Assembly (NCBI GenBank): GCA_024138025.1 | Contig: JAMXBD010000975.1 | Location: forward strand, 372,001-436,000 | Direction of reading: 5' to 3' | DNA length: 64,000 nt | Origin: Combretum micranthum | Lineage: Eukaryota; Streptophyta; Magnoliopsida; Myrtales; Combretaceae | In this document: piece after piece, positions 1 through 12,550 of the stretch | Layout of the letters: each line of letters starts with the position of its first letter | How positions within the stretch are numbered: the first letter of the stretch is position 1 | The notes under the pieces: generated by a model | Database searches by the model: none | What the model was told of the DNA's origin: nothing | Seen by the model: only the letters and a program-made list of their open reading frames with translations | Made by a program: the position numbers and the translations under genes

Positions 1-650
1 AAACCGGAACCCTATAGTCAACTTAGATCAATGACAAGTCTCAATAGATTTAAATCCGACAAGACTGCACTAGAAACCCTAAAACAGTAAAAATAAGATA
101 ACCTTATATTATAGTTTGAAATGATGTCTTATAACCTAAAAAGATCGTATTCACCAAAAATTTGCTCGTTTTAACTCTGAACGGGATCCGTTTTTGAAAT
201 CAGAGTTCTGGCACACAAAAAAGTGAAAACATTTTGATAATATATTTAGATTCGTAATGAGATAAGGAATAATAAAATATCAGTTATAGAATTTTTTGGC
301 TTCTAAAAATATAAGATATAACCAGTTTACACGTATTTTTCTTACTACTTATATTTTAATTGTTTGTCTACTATTCAATTTACTATTTACTACTATTTAT
401 TATTTATCTCTACTTTTCCTTACTACCTATTCTTAGAACTTATACACCAATCTCTTACAATTTATATTTCCTATATTACTTTTTACATAATTTCTCTTAC
501 ACTTTACTTACTTTTCTTTACTAAAATTAATTTTTAATGACTCTCTTTCCTCTCTCTCTTCATGGCCAACCACATTTCTTTCTCTTCCCTCCTCCATTTT
601 CTTTTCTTTGTCATGTATTTTAATCACCTCTAATTTTGCATCCAAAACTC

Positions 651-658
651 TATAAATA
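651..658 (+). promoter_or_regulatory. TATA box of LTR copy A
   Basis: TATAAATA lies about 650 bp into the LTR, after a pyrimidine-rich stretch. It occupies the same relative place as the boxes at 14318 and 48367 in the other two copies, as expected of the LTR promoter at the U3/R border. Confidence 0.55.
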
Positions 659-926
659 CCCCATCGTTCCTTCATTCTTTACACATTCATTCATCCCCAT
701 AACAAAACTCTTAAAAAATTTCTCCACAAATCTTCTCTCCTCTCTATTCCAAACATGAGCCTCCTCCCTTCCATTCATTGTGTTTTTCACAAATTTTCTC
801 TTCATCCATTCTCCATCTTTCATCTTCTAAACTTAGGTAAAACCCTTAAACCATCTCTTTAATTTATGTTAATATAACATGAACACCATGTATGTTATGA
901 TTTCAACAAAATCCCCATTAGCTTAT

Positions 927-3702
927 TGTAAAGACCCGATCCTCTAAATCTGAGACTTAGAGTACCGAATCCCCAACCACATATAATGTTTTCACATTAT
1001 ATGTAAGGTTGTCCTAAAACTAATAGTTTATGAAAATTGTTTGATCAAAATCACTAAACTTTGTAAAGAACTTTTAAACAAAACAAGATTGCTAACAAAA
1101 GCAATCTATGCATACATTTACATCATATAACCATCGTTTAGTGCCAATACATGACACTACTAAAATTACATGTTTTCTCAAAACATAAGAATCCTAAAGG
1201 ATCTTAAGGTCATTACAAAAGAAATTGGCTTAACTAACAAGCCATCTATACATAGCTTTTCCTTAGCAAAAAGTTCCTTCCAAAGGTCCAGGGTGATCGA
1301 ATCCTATTCGTCCCACTCATCCACAAATTTGTCGAAATCGGACCCATAGCCCAAGTCATCATAATACTCGTCTCCAATACCTGCAAAGCAACAAAAGTGA
1401 GCGAGAGGCCCAGTACACAATAACCAATGCAAAAACAAGTCATCCAATTGATGTAATGCATCATAGAACAAGTGGTTATCTTTATTACATTTTCATTCAC
1501 AAATCAACAGGGGGGTATTCAAACCCCGGTCACGCTTCGGGAATTCAGGGATCCTGAGTAACAGCAGCTGCTCTGGGGGTTGATATAAGCAGTCTGAATA
1601 CTTATATCTCCTATATCTATTTCATGAAGATAATAGCTTCATTTAGGGTTTAAAAGCCGTTGCCCGACTCTACTTAAACTCAGTCCACAACATGAGCCTA
1701 GTTCACAAGTTCCCATAAACTTTGAACTAAATCATGGTATTTCCCCCTAAGTTTAAGCAAACGTTACTCAGATACTATTCCCCCCTATCGGCTACCCACT
1801 TAACCAAAAAGAATCGCTATTGCATCATAGCGTACCATTGCATCATGGTAAAGTCATTGCATCATGACTTGGTTAAGTGCCTAACTAACATGCCATTGCA
1901 TCATGACAGGTTTACTGCTCCTCGGACATGATTAAACAGCGTAATAGACATCCAATTCATTCAAATGTTAAGCCGAATCAATTTAGGTCAAATTAGCAAT
2001 GCCTGGTCCTAGCAAACATCGAACAAGTTATTACGTACCTGAACCTGTTAGTATATAACTAGGATCTCTCGGTGATGAACTAACCGAAGAATCCTTAACT
2101 GAAATAGAAATATCACAATGATCAATAATTCAACAATTATAGATTTCATTCTCACAATTATACATATTATATCTATATACTTCACAATTAATCAAAGAAA
2201 TCCAAATAATTGAATACAAAGTCATAAATAAGCATTTAAATGTCCTATTATATCACAAATCGCTAAATAAATACTTAATTGCTTAAATAAAAAACTTCGG
2301 AAAATTTTAGAAAAAGTTTTTAAATTTCAAAAACACAGGGGATAGGCCGGCAGCCAAAGCCGGCGGCTTTGAGTCGGTACTCGATTCTCTGAAAATCAAC
2401 ACTGCCAGCGCTGGCAGTGTTCAAGGGTACGCCGTCAGCATTTGCATCCTACGCCGGCGGCCTTGAGCCGGCGTAGAATCTAAAACCAAAATTTTCAAAA
2501 ACGTCCAGAGAGGTCTAAGCCGTCCGCTTACCCAGGTACGCGGGCAGCTTTGACACATACGCCGGCGGCCTTGATTCCCAGCGGCCGGCGTACATTATGA
2601 ACGAAAGAACGCCGGCTGACTTTCCTAGCGAAAGCCGACGGCGTTCAGCCAGCCTTAAGAAATCTGAATCCAACGCTGCCTCTAAGCCGGCGGCGTTGAA
2701 TTCCCAGGTGCCGGCGTACGTTTTAAAAACAGACTTAAACGAAAAATCTCAAATCCCCTGTTTTTCCACTTTGTAAAATTTCTATGCTAATACACTTTAA
2801 ACCTTCCTCAATCACACTTCCAACTTCATATACTCACTCCTATCTATACTACTCAATCCTAGCAACTCAAATCATGAAATCAACACAATTAAACACTTCA
2901 AACTCCACTTCAATCCATTCTAAATTTCCCTACACAATTCCTCTTCACATCCTCCCAACACTTCATATTACTTCAACCATGCATGCACAAACTCACACAC
3001 TCATATAACACATTCATAACTCATCCCAAGCATGAACAAACAATTTGATCAACACTAATCTCATTTTAATGAAGAATTCATGCAATCACTTCAAGAAAGA
3101 AAAAAAAACAAAATAAAACAACAATCATAACTAAATCAATTCAAATAATAATATATATACCTTGTCTTGAGAAAAACTTTGATTTTTAAACTTGATATTG
3201 ACCTTAACTTGAGCTTGGAATGGAATTGAAAGAGGAAGAAGAAAAGAAAGAAAGAAGAAGCAAAATTCGTATAAAATATTAGGGCTGCAAAAAGAGAGTT
3301 CAATTAAGCATAATTTGACTTTATACATATTTCAAAATTACCCCTTAAAGTATATATAAATTTAGGAGGCATTCGTGGTGCATTTAGGTTTCATTTGGGA
3401 CTTATTTTTTAGCATAAATGCTACTTAATTAAAGAAACAAAATTCCATCACTAATCTTGTAAAACCAAAGTTGATTTTATAAATCTAACTTAACTAACAC
3501 CTTAATGTATAAAAGACATAACTAATAATTTTATTGCACACACACATTAATACATATAAAACAAAGATATTAATTTCATTAAATACATGCAAAATAATAT
3601 ATTAGAATACTAGCAACACAACCATGCTCATTCAATTCAACAATTTAAAATAGTTAAATAAATACATGAAATTTAAATAGAAATGAAATCTGGGTCATTT
3701 CA
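927..3702 (-). mobile_element. Solo LTR, family 2 (TSD CTTAT), nested in copy A
   Basis: A 2776 bp sequence starts TGTAAAGACCC and ends GGGTCATTTCA, which are imperfect inverted termini (9 of 11). It is flanked by a perfect 5-bp direct repeat, CTTAT at 922-926 and 3703-3707. Copy A's LTR sequence resumes after it. No coding domains, primer-binding site or polypurine tract is inside, so it reads as a solo LTR. The order of internal landmarks compared with family 1 suggests minus orientation, with the 3' end at 927 (GGGTCTTTACA on the minus strand). A GC-rich repeat block sits at 2335-2740. A related LTR begins at 63895. Confidence 0.85.
2335..2740. repeat. GC-rich block of degenerate GCCGGCGGC repeats
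   Basis: Within otherwise AT-rich LTR sequence, about 400 bp carry repeated variants of GCCGGCGGC(C/T)TTGA, GCCGGCGTA and CAGCGCTGGC. Several are palindromic or sit in inverted pairs. Units occur near 2345, 2452, 2563, 2640 and 2685. Spacing is irregular, so this is a degenerate cluster and not a clean tandem array. Function is unknown. Confidence 0.7.
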
Positions 3703-6700
3703 CTTATGCTAAGGAATGAAATCATAGAAACAACATATTGTTTATATCTTTTTAACTCCGTGTTGAAATTATGTTATGTTATATTCTTGATTTTAATATA
3801 ACTTCCCATATGTTATTATATATAAATATATATATTATAGACTAAAGCTCACTAATCTAACATTTTATTTATGCTTTTATTTCCTTGTTTATTTATTTAT
3901 TTCATGCAAATAAATAAGACTAGTCAATTTATAGTCCTAGACTTATACTCAACAAGTCAAAACAAAGAGGACTTGTCCATAATCTAAGTCATGAGAAGCC
4001 TTAAAAATTAATCTAAGACTCCCATGATTTTCTTATTTATTTGCTTTGCTTTATTTATGAGATTGGAGATATTCAAGTCTCAGGGAGCCTTGATGAAGCC
4101 CAAGACTCCTAAAATTATTTCTCGCTATTCTTATTTTCTTTATGGGACTTGTCAATTTCTAAGTCCTAGGAAGCCCTGAAATAACTTTAAAACTTCCATG
4201 ATTTTTTATTTATTTTGCTTTTCTTATTTTCATGGAACTCATCCATGTCTAAGTTCTAAAAAGTCTTGATATTAAGTTAAGACTTTCATATCTTTATTTT
4301 CTCTATATTTGCTTATTTGATTTTCTATCATTTATTTCTACATAAGTTTATGCCAACAAGTTATATCTTAGTATAATTAATAGATTCATATGCATACATG
4401 GCCATAAAGTAATGTTGTTGTCTTAATAAAAATTTTAAAATGGAAATATAAATTATTTCTTATTTCATAAAATGAGACTTATCTTTCAAGAATTATTTTC
4501 AACACTTAGGAAAGATTATCATAAAAATAGCTACTTAGCTAAATTTTCTGAAATCTCATAATAAGTCATCTAAGAATACAAGCATTGAGAATTCCTTATT
4601 ATCCAAACATTTTCAAAAAATTTAAATATTAACAATTCTTTGTTATACAAAATATTTTACAAGAATCTTATTTCCAAAACTTAGGAAATCCTTTCAATAA
4701 GAATTTAAAAAGGAACACACAAGTATACTTTTCAAATTTCCAAAATGAATTTCTCAAATATAAATGGTGATAATTCTTATTATGTAAAATTTTCTATAAA
4801 TCTTATTTACAATATATGAACAAACCTTCTTATTGAAAATAAGAATTTAGAACAAGTCATCCACCTGAATTTTCTCATATTCCAAAAATTAAAACATTTT
4901 AAAGATGATACTACTTAATGATTTTTCTTGACAACCACATAAATATTCATGTTTTGAAAAATAATTAGTTAAAAGAAGTTTAATATGAAAATGAAATATT
5001 ACTAAACTCAAAATAAATATAAAATCATGATTTTTTTTAATTAAATTTCACATTTACAAAATCTAAATTTCAAGAGAAAATACACTTTGAGTTTTATGTC
5101 ACAAATAGTAAAACCATGTTTTGTAAAATAAATTGTTAAATAAATTTTTTTAGCAAATATACGAGCTTTGAGATTTCAAAATAGATATATTGATCTTTTT
5201 TGTTGTTAAATCACATGTTTGCAAAATAGTAAATTTAATTGCAAGTCAAAAGATGACCTTTCACAAATCTCAACCTTTTACAAAGATTGTTTACAAAATT
5301 CTACTTTTAAAACAACATCACTAGGATCATGCATATAATATGAGCTAATGACAACACTAAATGATTTTCAAAGGTAGAAATGTTTATATGTTTGTTATAA
5401 AGTGTCCAAGTGAAGTAAAACTTTGGAAAATGAAAATTTGAGAGTTGGAATTTGTAGGTTGGATATGTACCGATCCTTTTCAAAACCCGAATGGCTTTAG
5501 ATGTTAAAAATTACCTAATAAATAGATGGATCTTTTCGAGTAGATAGAAGATAACTACTAATATGCGAAACTTCGAGTTAAAATGAGCAAGTTATTGCCG
5601 TTTTAAGTTGAAATTTCCTTTCATCTGAATTTTGATGCAAATAATAGATAGACTTAGAAAGTTTTAAGTAAAACATCTATGAAATACTCATTTGGGTATT
5701 TCTTTTATTTAAGTAACGAGTAGTTTGACATGTCATTTCCGGAGGATAATTTCGACTAAGAATTGTTCTCATGGACAAGTGAATTTTCCCTCATGGTTTC
5801 GTTACCTTGCTTGTGCTTGTAGATAGTTGCAATAGATCTATAGATACAAGATAAAATGAATACGCATAGGGTTATGGGTTTATATGTAAATGCTTTTATG
5901 TATGTGTGATGAAGGATGCTGAGCATATCGAAATTAACAAATGATTGTTTAAATACGTTATTAATATCATATGTTACTTATGCTTATTTGATCACCTTAA
6001 GTATACTTTAATTATACTCGGCCTTGATACAAATCAAATGAACACATATTGCATTCGTTGAGTCACATAATAAGGACTGCTACTCCTATGCAAGGAATCG
6101 GAAGAGCTAAAGGTCAAGCTCATTCTTAGGAATTAAGATGTACTGGGGATACATCCCAAGGATAAGCTGCGCCAATCAATCGCTGTGAGCAAGAGGCTTA
6201 CGGACTAGCAGTGAAGACATCATAGATCTTTAGACCCAATTCCCCAATCCTCGATATAGAGGGCGTAAATCCATTCTATGTATGGCTTACAGACACCCAT
6301 ACATAATTGTTTATATCATATGGTTGTTGCATAGCATATGCGTGAAAATTAATAAACTTGTTTGAAAAATGGTACGAATAAAGGGAATATCTAACTAAGC
6401 CCATTGTAAGCTTACGCCCTCATAAATTTTTGTTGAAATAGGTATGCTTGAGACTTCATTTGAGGATTAGGACATTAAGGGGATCATTGGTAGATTCTTG
6501 AGTCTTTACGGAAGAAGTGGGAGCATAAGATGAATTTACTTTCTTGAAATTTCTTTATGAGCAAAATATAATATGTTAATATTTTAGAGATTATTAGGAA
6601 ATGTATTTATGTGGGTTGGAAGACATTAGGGGATATACCCCTAAGAATTTAATTGATCTTATTTATGTTTAATGAAAAGTATTTCTCTTGCCTTATTACT

Positions 6701-6864
6701 TAATTGTTATCAATATAAATTACGCTATTCTGATGTGTTTCCTTGATTGTGATGTACACCTGTGCATGATATGGAGGTCTTTATGTGACTAAGGAAGTCA
6801 TTCTTAGGCTTTAATATTATGTATGGCGGGCTATCACGATTAGAGTACCCTTTAGGGTATGACA

Positions 6865-7860
6865 ACATGCATATGAGTAATGTGCTCTGAAACATCTGGC
6901 AAACCTTTAGAAAGTGGATCCACAATCATTGCGTTTGTCCTTATGTGCTCTATAGACACTTGACCATTCTAAGCTCTTTCTTTCACAATCAATTGCTTGA
7001 TGTCAATGTGTTTTGACTTTGTTAGGCTTTTGTTGTTATCGGAATACAACAATGCTAATTAATCATCACAATATATCCTGATGTATTTGAATTCCTAATA
7101 CAAAAGAAGCTTCACCAAGATTTTTTGTCTCAAAATTCCTTGGTATAAATTTCTTGGTTTCATACCATAAACCCATGTTATTTGCGGCAAACAGTGTGCC
7201 TTCTACATAAAATACTACAAATGTAAGCTTACTCCTGATGAACCTATGGTATACAGTATCATCTACAACATTCATCCTAAAACCAAACAAGATAATGATT
7301 TGATGAAACTCATGATACCATTGGTGAGATGTTTACTTGAGTCCATGGATGGATCTCTTTAATTTGCACACCATCTTCTTTGAATCTCCTGATTCAGAGC
7401 CTTCTAGCTACACCATATAAATCACCTCATCAATGCTCCATTGAGAAACACTATCCATTTGATGTAACTCAAGAAGAAAATGTGCTACAAGTGCCATTAT
7501 AATCCTTAAAGAATCCTTTGAAGAAATTGCAAAGAAAACTCTTTATAATCAATATCTTCTTTCAATGTGAAACCTTTGGCTATAAGACATGCTTTGCACC
7601 TTTTTGTATTGTCTTTTCAATCCATTTTTCCTTTTGAATATCCATTTGTAACCAATGGGTTTCGTGCCTTCAAGCAATGGTACAAGTTTCTACACATCAT
7701 CATCTTTCATGGAATTCATCTCATTCATGACCTCTATCAACTTTTGAGAATTTGAGCTTTTCATGACTTGATAGAAGTTAACTGGATTTTCTTCCATGAT
7801 TCAAATATCATCCTCATGTTCTTAGAGAAATAAAATATAATCATATGGAATTGCGCTTCT
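6865..7860 (-). pseudogene. Ty1/copia polyprotein fragment (reverse transcriptase and RNase H), decayed
   Basis: Reading on the minus strand from about 7860 down gives recognisable copia pol segments in shifting frames. First comes the pre-RT/RT start (LVPLLEGTKPIGYKWIFKRK near 7690-7620), then MALVAHFLLELHQMD near 7500. An open stretch at 7290-7066 holds the RT palm region through LGIQIHQ. The catalytic YVDD motif is replaced by YVEG. The sequence then jumps to the C-terminal RNase H part (SKHIDIKQLIVKER, then NAMIVDPLSKGLP near 6900), so the tail of RT and most of RNase H are deleted. Stops and frameshifts rule out function. The 3' end is cut at 6864 by the LTR of copy A, which evidently inserted into this element. 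Confidence 0.8.
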
Positions 7861-8324
7861 CTTTAATATTAGTCTCTTGACTCTAGATGCAGCATGGGCA
7901 TGATATGGGTCAAATATGACCGTGTCACCCATATTACAATTTTTCTTCTTTAAATTTCCTAACAACTTTTGACACAATCTCAGGCAACTAGTACTTAATT
8001 AAAGAGAAGGAGAGGTCAACGAAGAAAGCACAACTTTTCAACCATGAAAATCAAGCACTACTATCTAACCAAAGCTTTCTAAAAAACATGGCATAGAACA
8101 TATAATTGTCACAGATGGAAAAAAATTTGTAAGTGGTGAAGATCATGTGTAATATTTAATGTTAAGGAAGAGCAAATAAAAATTTAAGTACTATGATTGC
8201 TTATATAATCCAAAACATATATTAAAACTTTCTTTGTCCGTGTCTGCTATCAGACAGTATGGCATATCACTCCCATTAAAGAGTGCATTTTACATAGAAT
8301 TGGTGTAATTAAATTATGAACAAA

Positions 8325-9355
8325 ATAACTCATTAAGAGCTTCAATGGAAGCATATTAAAGATCCAATGAGACAACTATGTTCTCCCTATCCTTGCTCCA
8401 TGAGAGTACAATTACCATATTTTCCACTATTGATGTAGGTGCCACTTGCACGATAGTGCCCTAGCCAATATTCACATCATAATACCCTAATCGTTCCATT
8501 TTGAAATGTAACATACGTTTTCCGTTTCACGTAACTCCACCTATCTTGTTCTAAGATAGTTAATAGTACTTAACTTTCAATCACTTCCTTAAAGGGTATC
8601 GTAGACTAGTTGCACCACAAATGAAAATGGATTTTGTAGTAAATCTTTTGCCAAGCACTTAGCATATGAAAAAATGATTCCATTGCCAAAAGACCTTTGA
8701 GGCATCATATATAATATATATTAAATTATATATATATACATATGTTAAACGAGCTTTTAATGAGCATGTTCATGAGCCTGGCTTGTGAGCCTTTAACAAG
8801 CCAGATTGCAAGCATGCTTGTGAGCCTGAAGACAAGCTAAAGCCCAGCTCATTTAGTTAACGAGCCTTGTGAATAGCTTAGCTTATTTGCAGCTCTAATG
8901 CTTACCATCAATTGGAGTGAGTAACTTTGTGGTTTCATTCGACTTGATCCTACAAACTCTAGGATGCGGAGTCCATACTAATGCTGAGATGACTCAAAAT
9001 GTTGTTGGTACCGCTCTAGTCAACTTACCTTTAGACATAGATTTCTTAAGATGAGAAATCATGGTGGTGGGGTGGGGGGCGAAATAGTTATTTGTGTCAA
9101 CCGTCTTTTACAATTTATTAGAATCAAAACTCCCATACGTATTTTCTTAGAATATTCTAGATGAGGATACTTGGTTTTTAAGTTGGTAATGCTGGAGAAT
9201 CAATTGATCCAGAAAAGTTTAGATGGATAATTTATTGCCTCTAGCTAGCTTGCTTCAACAAATTAAGAAATCTATTAATGCTTTTCCATCCAAACGGACA
9301 TGATTCAAGCTACTACATCAAGAATGATGCTTCCACACATGAATTCTATAACTTA
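8325..9355 (-). pseudogene. BAHD acyltransferase pseudogene 1
   Basis: On the minus strand from about 9355 to 8325, segments of a BAHD acyl-CoA-dependent acyltransferase can be read with many stops and frameshifts. They include the GSIILDVVA stretch before the HxxxD site, ARGNKLSI (family ARG.PLS.PPFLD), FLDQLI and the C-terminal part. The same blocks are clearer in copy 2. The histidine-aspartate site is visible only in broken form (NHV.LDG in another frame). A small GAGC-rich insertion at 8705-8897 splits it further. BAHD enzymes transfer acyl groups to alcohols or amines in plant secondary metabolism; substrate cannot be inferred here. Confidence 0.6.
8705..8897. mobile_element. Small hAT-like element with GAGC(C/T) subterminal repeats
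   Basis: The insertion is absent from the duplicated copy at 10020-12765. It holds repeated GAGC(C/T)T and CAAGC motifs and ends TTTGCAGCTCTA. This resembles the common plant hAT-type terminus that reads TTTGCAGCCCTA. The left end lies in a TA-rich run and cannot be placed exactly, and no 8-bp TSD could be confirmed. Related sequences lie at about 26524-26925 and 33241-33914. Confidence 0.45.
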
Positions 9356-9600
9356 ATTCAAATTTGATGCAAAGTATAATCCAAAACCTAATGATGATTA
9401 ATTGGATTTAAAAGAAAGCTTTTGAAATTCACTTTATTACTACTAGTTCAGGACATTTTTCTTGTCTAAAAAGAATGACTATGTCATTATGAAAACAATA
9501 AGTTTGAATGTACACTTTTAATTCCAAAAATGTGAGTCTATCACCCTAAATCATTTAATAAGATACATTTTAACTCTTTATTAACATGCTTCAAGCAAAG

Positions 9601-10019
9601 AAACGCTTTAATACGTAACACATTACATGCGTAACATACATGTCCTAACCTAATTTATAAGAGTACACGCTAAGTTGATGGGTTGGTATATCTTATTAGT
9701 ATTAGTTCCATATTACTATTACTTCTATTAAGATATATAATGTGTTGTGCTTGTGCATTTGAATATATGGAGTATCTGAATTAATAGTTTTATTGAAAGG
9801 AAAATGGAGCGAATGAACTTTAAGGCTGTTGCAAAACTGTTGATAAATGTTAATTGACTCTTGATTATAAATGCCAAAGGATGGTTTAATTTATTACTTT
9901 TATGTATATTTATATCATAAGAACACCTAAAATACTTTAAGAGAAGGAACGTGATCATGTTTTATATGCTTTGAAGGTAAGTTGAGCGAGAAATGAATTT
10001 TTTTTTGTGACACGATGGT
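9601..10019. other. Spacer between the two duplicated segments, nothing recognised
   Basis: AT-rich sequence with no coding pattern, repeat pairing or RNA-like feature that I could support. Confidence 0.5.
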
Positions 10020-10439
10020 GTTGTGACACGGGCATGACATAATCATTTCACCCCTATTACGATTTCTCTTCTTCTAATTCCCAACTGCTTTTGACACAAT
10101 CTTAAGCAACTGGTACATAATGAAAGAGAAGGAGAGGTCAATGAAGAAAGAACAACTTTTCAACCATGAAAATCAAGCACTATTATCTAATTGAGGCTTT
10201 TTAAAATACTTGGTATAGAACATACAATTTTGTCATAAATGGGAAAAAATATTAGTAATGAAGTATCATGTGTGATATTTAGTGACATGAAAGAGCAAAT
10301 AAAAATTTAAGTACCATGATTGCTTATATAATCCTCAATACATCAAAACTTTCTTCGTCTATGCCTACCATCAGACAATGTGGCATATCATACCCAATGA
10401 AGAGTACTTTTTTCATAGAATCAGTGTAATTAAATTGTG

Positions 10440-11205
10440 AGCAAAATAGCTCATTAAAAGCTTTCAAGAAAGCACATGGAAAGCCCAAAGAGATAACTAT
10501 GTTCTCACTATCCTTGCTTTGAGAAAGTATAACACACATTTTCCATTTCAAGAACCCTAGCCCTAGTTGTTTCAAGGTAGTCAATAGCAAACCTTATATA
10601 AGTTTTAGTTACTTCCTTAGTGGAATCCTAGATTAATTGCACTGTAAATGAAAATGGTTTCTGTAGCAAATCTCGCACCAAGCACTTAGCACATGAAAAG
10701 ATGATCCCATTCCCAAAAAATCATTCAGGCAATTCTAGTTCAAACTGATGCTTACCATCAACTGCAATGAGAAACTTTGTGGTTTCATTAGGGTTGAACC
10801 CACAAGCTTTAGTATGCAAAGTCTAAACTAATGTTAAGATGACTTGGAATGTAGTTGGAGTTGTTCTAGTGAATTTATCTTCTAACACAAATTTCTTAAG
10901 ATAAGAAATCATGGAAAGGGTTAAACAAAATGATTTATGTCCTGATTGTTTTTGAGAATTTATTAGAATCAGATCTCCCATGCGTATTTTCTTTCTAGTA
11001 TTCTAGATGAGGAAACTCTATTTTTGGAGTTTGTCATGCCGAGAAAATTGACTGATCTAGAAAAGGTTGAATGGATAATTGGTTGCCTCTAGCTAGCTCG
11101 CTCTAACAAATCAGGAAATCTACTAGTGCTTTTCCATCCATAAGGACATGATCCGCTACTACACCAAGAATGATACCTCCGCACTTGAATTTTGTCACCT
11201 AAGTC
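10440..11205 (-). pseudogene. BAHD acyltransferase pseudogene 2
   Basis: Minus-strand reading gives family landmarks in order. VTKFKCGGIILGVVADHVLMDG (11205-11140) contains the catalytic HxxxD as H-V-L-M-D. Next come SELARGNQLSIQPFLDQSIF (about 11110-11045), FNPNETTKFLIAVDG (about 10790-10750), FGNGIIFSCAKCLVRDLLQK (about 10715-10655), the IDYLETTRAR equivalent (about 10590), and ENIVISLGFP.AFLKAFNELF at the C-terminus (about 10510-10445). The N-terminal ~150 residues are not recognisable and the DFGWG motif region is missing. Several in-frame stops and frameshifts break it. The two copies in direct repeat look like a duplicated pseudogene, not two independent genes. Confidence 0.75.
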
Positions 11206-11244
11206 AGATTTCATGTAAAATATAATTTAAAAACCAATGATGAT

Positions 11245-12550
11245 TGTAGAGCCTAAATTTTTCCTTTTCCTTAATTTGATCCATTTTAAGCTCAGCCTAC
11301 TTAATATAGGTACTTGACACAAATAAAGAAATTTTTTGAATTTTTTTTAAAAAGAATAATTAAAATATTGATTTGGAGCCGCCACCAACATAAGTTGGAA
11401 AAAAATGAAATTAGAGTTAACTAGGCGGGCCAACTCTAATTTAAGATACTGGTCTGCGAGCTTTTCTAAAAATCATTAATTTTTAGGAAAAATATTTAAC
11501 CAAAAGATCTAGAATCAAGCTAGCCTATTACACCTAAAAAGGATACCACTTATGAGCTTTTAAAATTTAATGGGCCTTAATTGAAATATATTATTTTTAT
11601 TTACACACACACATATATATTTACATATATAAAAAAATAAAGTTGAAGATTACCTGAATTCGTTAAGTTCTAAAAAACCTGAAATATGTAAGTTTAGTTA
11701 AATGATTAATAAATTCCAAGGAAAGAATGTTCATGTCAATGGCTCGGAGTCGGAGTAAATCTCCTTCCATTCGAATTCAACAAATCCTCCAGGCACAAGT
11801 TTCTTTTCCTAAGGGAACTCGGTCCGTGTTCGATATTTGGTGTGATGCGAAGCGTCTGTAAAGGATTCCTTTGTTCTAAGGAAATTGATTTTTCTCCACT
11901 CAGTTGATTCTAAAGATAAGTTCTTATGGTTCCCTAATCTCTATAGTTGGGGATGATTATGCCCTATTTATCTTTTTGTTTCCAATCCTCAATCCTTCTT
12001 AGCAAAGATCATCATGATCTCTTATAGATAGGATTAAATCTACCTTCTACAAGATTTGGATTAATCTTGATGAATATGAGTTTCGATTGTTATCTTTTAA
12101 AGATTAGTCTTTTCTCATTAATTTCCTTTTGATGTAAATCTTGTCAACAATCATAAATCTTTAGTTATATAATGATAAGATTGACATCAAAATTAAACGA
12201 TTTGGAGATGGCTTCATCTAGATTCGAGTTTATCCCATCTTTCACGCCTTTTCCTTTGACTTTCCACTTGCATTCTCGCTTGACTATCTGAAGTGGAAGA
12301 CCACGTGTATGGCACATGACTTTTTAAGTAGCCCAAAAAAATAAATAAATAAGATTAAAAATAAATAAATAAATAAATAATGTCTAATCATTTTTTGTTA
12401 ATTTCTATCTTTTTAATTTCATTTTTTTGTATTTTTTAATTTTTTTTTATGTTTTTGAGATTTTCTTGGTTTTTTTCAATTTTTTTTATGTAATTATGTA
12501 AACTTGGAAAAAGGAAAAAAAAATGGAATGGCAAAAATGGGGTTTCTACA
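11245..12550. mobile_element. Solo LTR H (TSD ATGAT) inside BAHD duplicate 2
   Basis: A 1306 bp insert starts TGTAGAGCC and ends GGTTTCTACA, with TG/CA termini in inverted form. Its perfect 5-bp TSD is ATGAT at 11240-11244 and 12551-12555. The uninterrupted site is preserved in the left duplicate at 9391-9405, so the insertion post-dates the duplication. No coding domain, primer-binding site or polypurine tract is inside. LTR superfamily is not determined. Confidence 0.88.

Larger units (their letters stand above)
1..6864 (+). mobile_element. Long LTR, family 1 copy A (left end cut by window; interrupted by a nested solo LTR)
   Basis: This is an LTR of about 4.1 kb once the nested insert at 927-3702 is removed. 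It aligns in order with copies B (13612-17042) and C (45059-49082, minus). Shared landmarks are an AT-rich start with a 'ctactattcattac' tract, a TATAAATA box, a conserved ~95 bp block near 5520-5612, a 'gagggcg...' hairpin-like stretch near 6260, and the terminal GGGTATGACA. It ends in CA at 6863-6864. The 5' terminus seems to lie some tens of bases left of position 1, so its TSD partner (expected ACATG) is not visible and solo status is unknown. Its 3' end lies inside the copia fragment that follows. Termini of this type and a length of 3-4 kb suggest a Ty3/gypsy Tekay/Del-like lineage, which is an inference. Confidence 0.75.
7890..9600. repeat. Left copy of a direct segmental duplication
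   Basis: This stretch matches 10020-12765 nearly base for base over long tracts, for example the runs around AAAGAGAAGGAGAGGTCAA and TTTTCAACCATGAAAATCAA. The order and orientation are the same. It carries BAHD pseudogene 1. Relative to the right copy it has a ~190 bp AT/GAGC-rich insertion at about 8705-8897 and lacks the solo LTR at 11245-12550. Confidence 0.8.

Noticed and set aside
1246..1500. 84-codon minus-strand ORF
   Set aside because: Lies inside the solo LTR at 927-3702. Another frame there is equally open (GDEYYDDLGYGSDFDKF), no homologue is recognised, and there is no supporting context.
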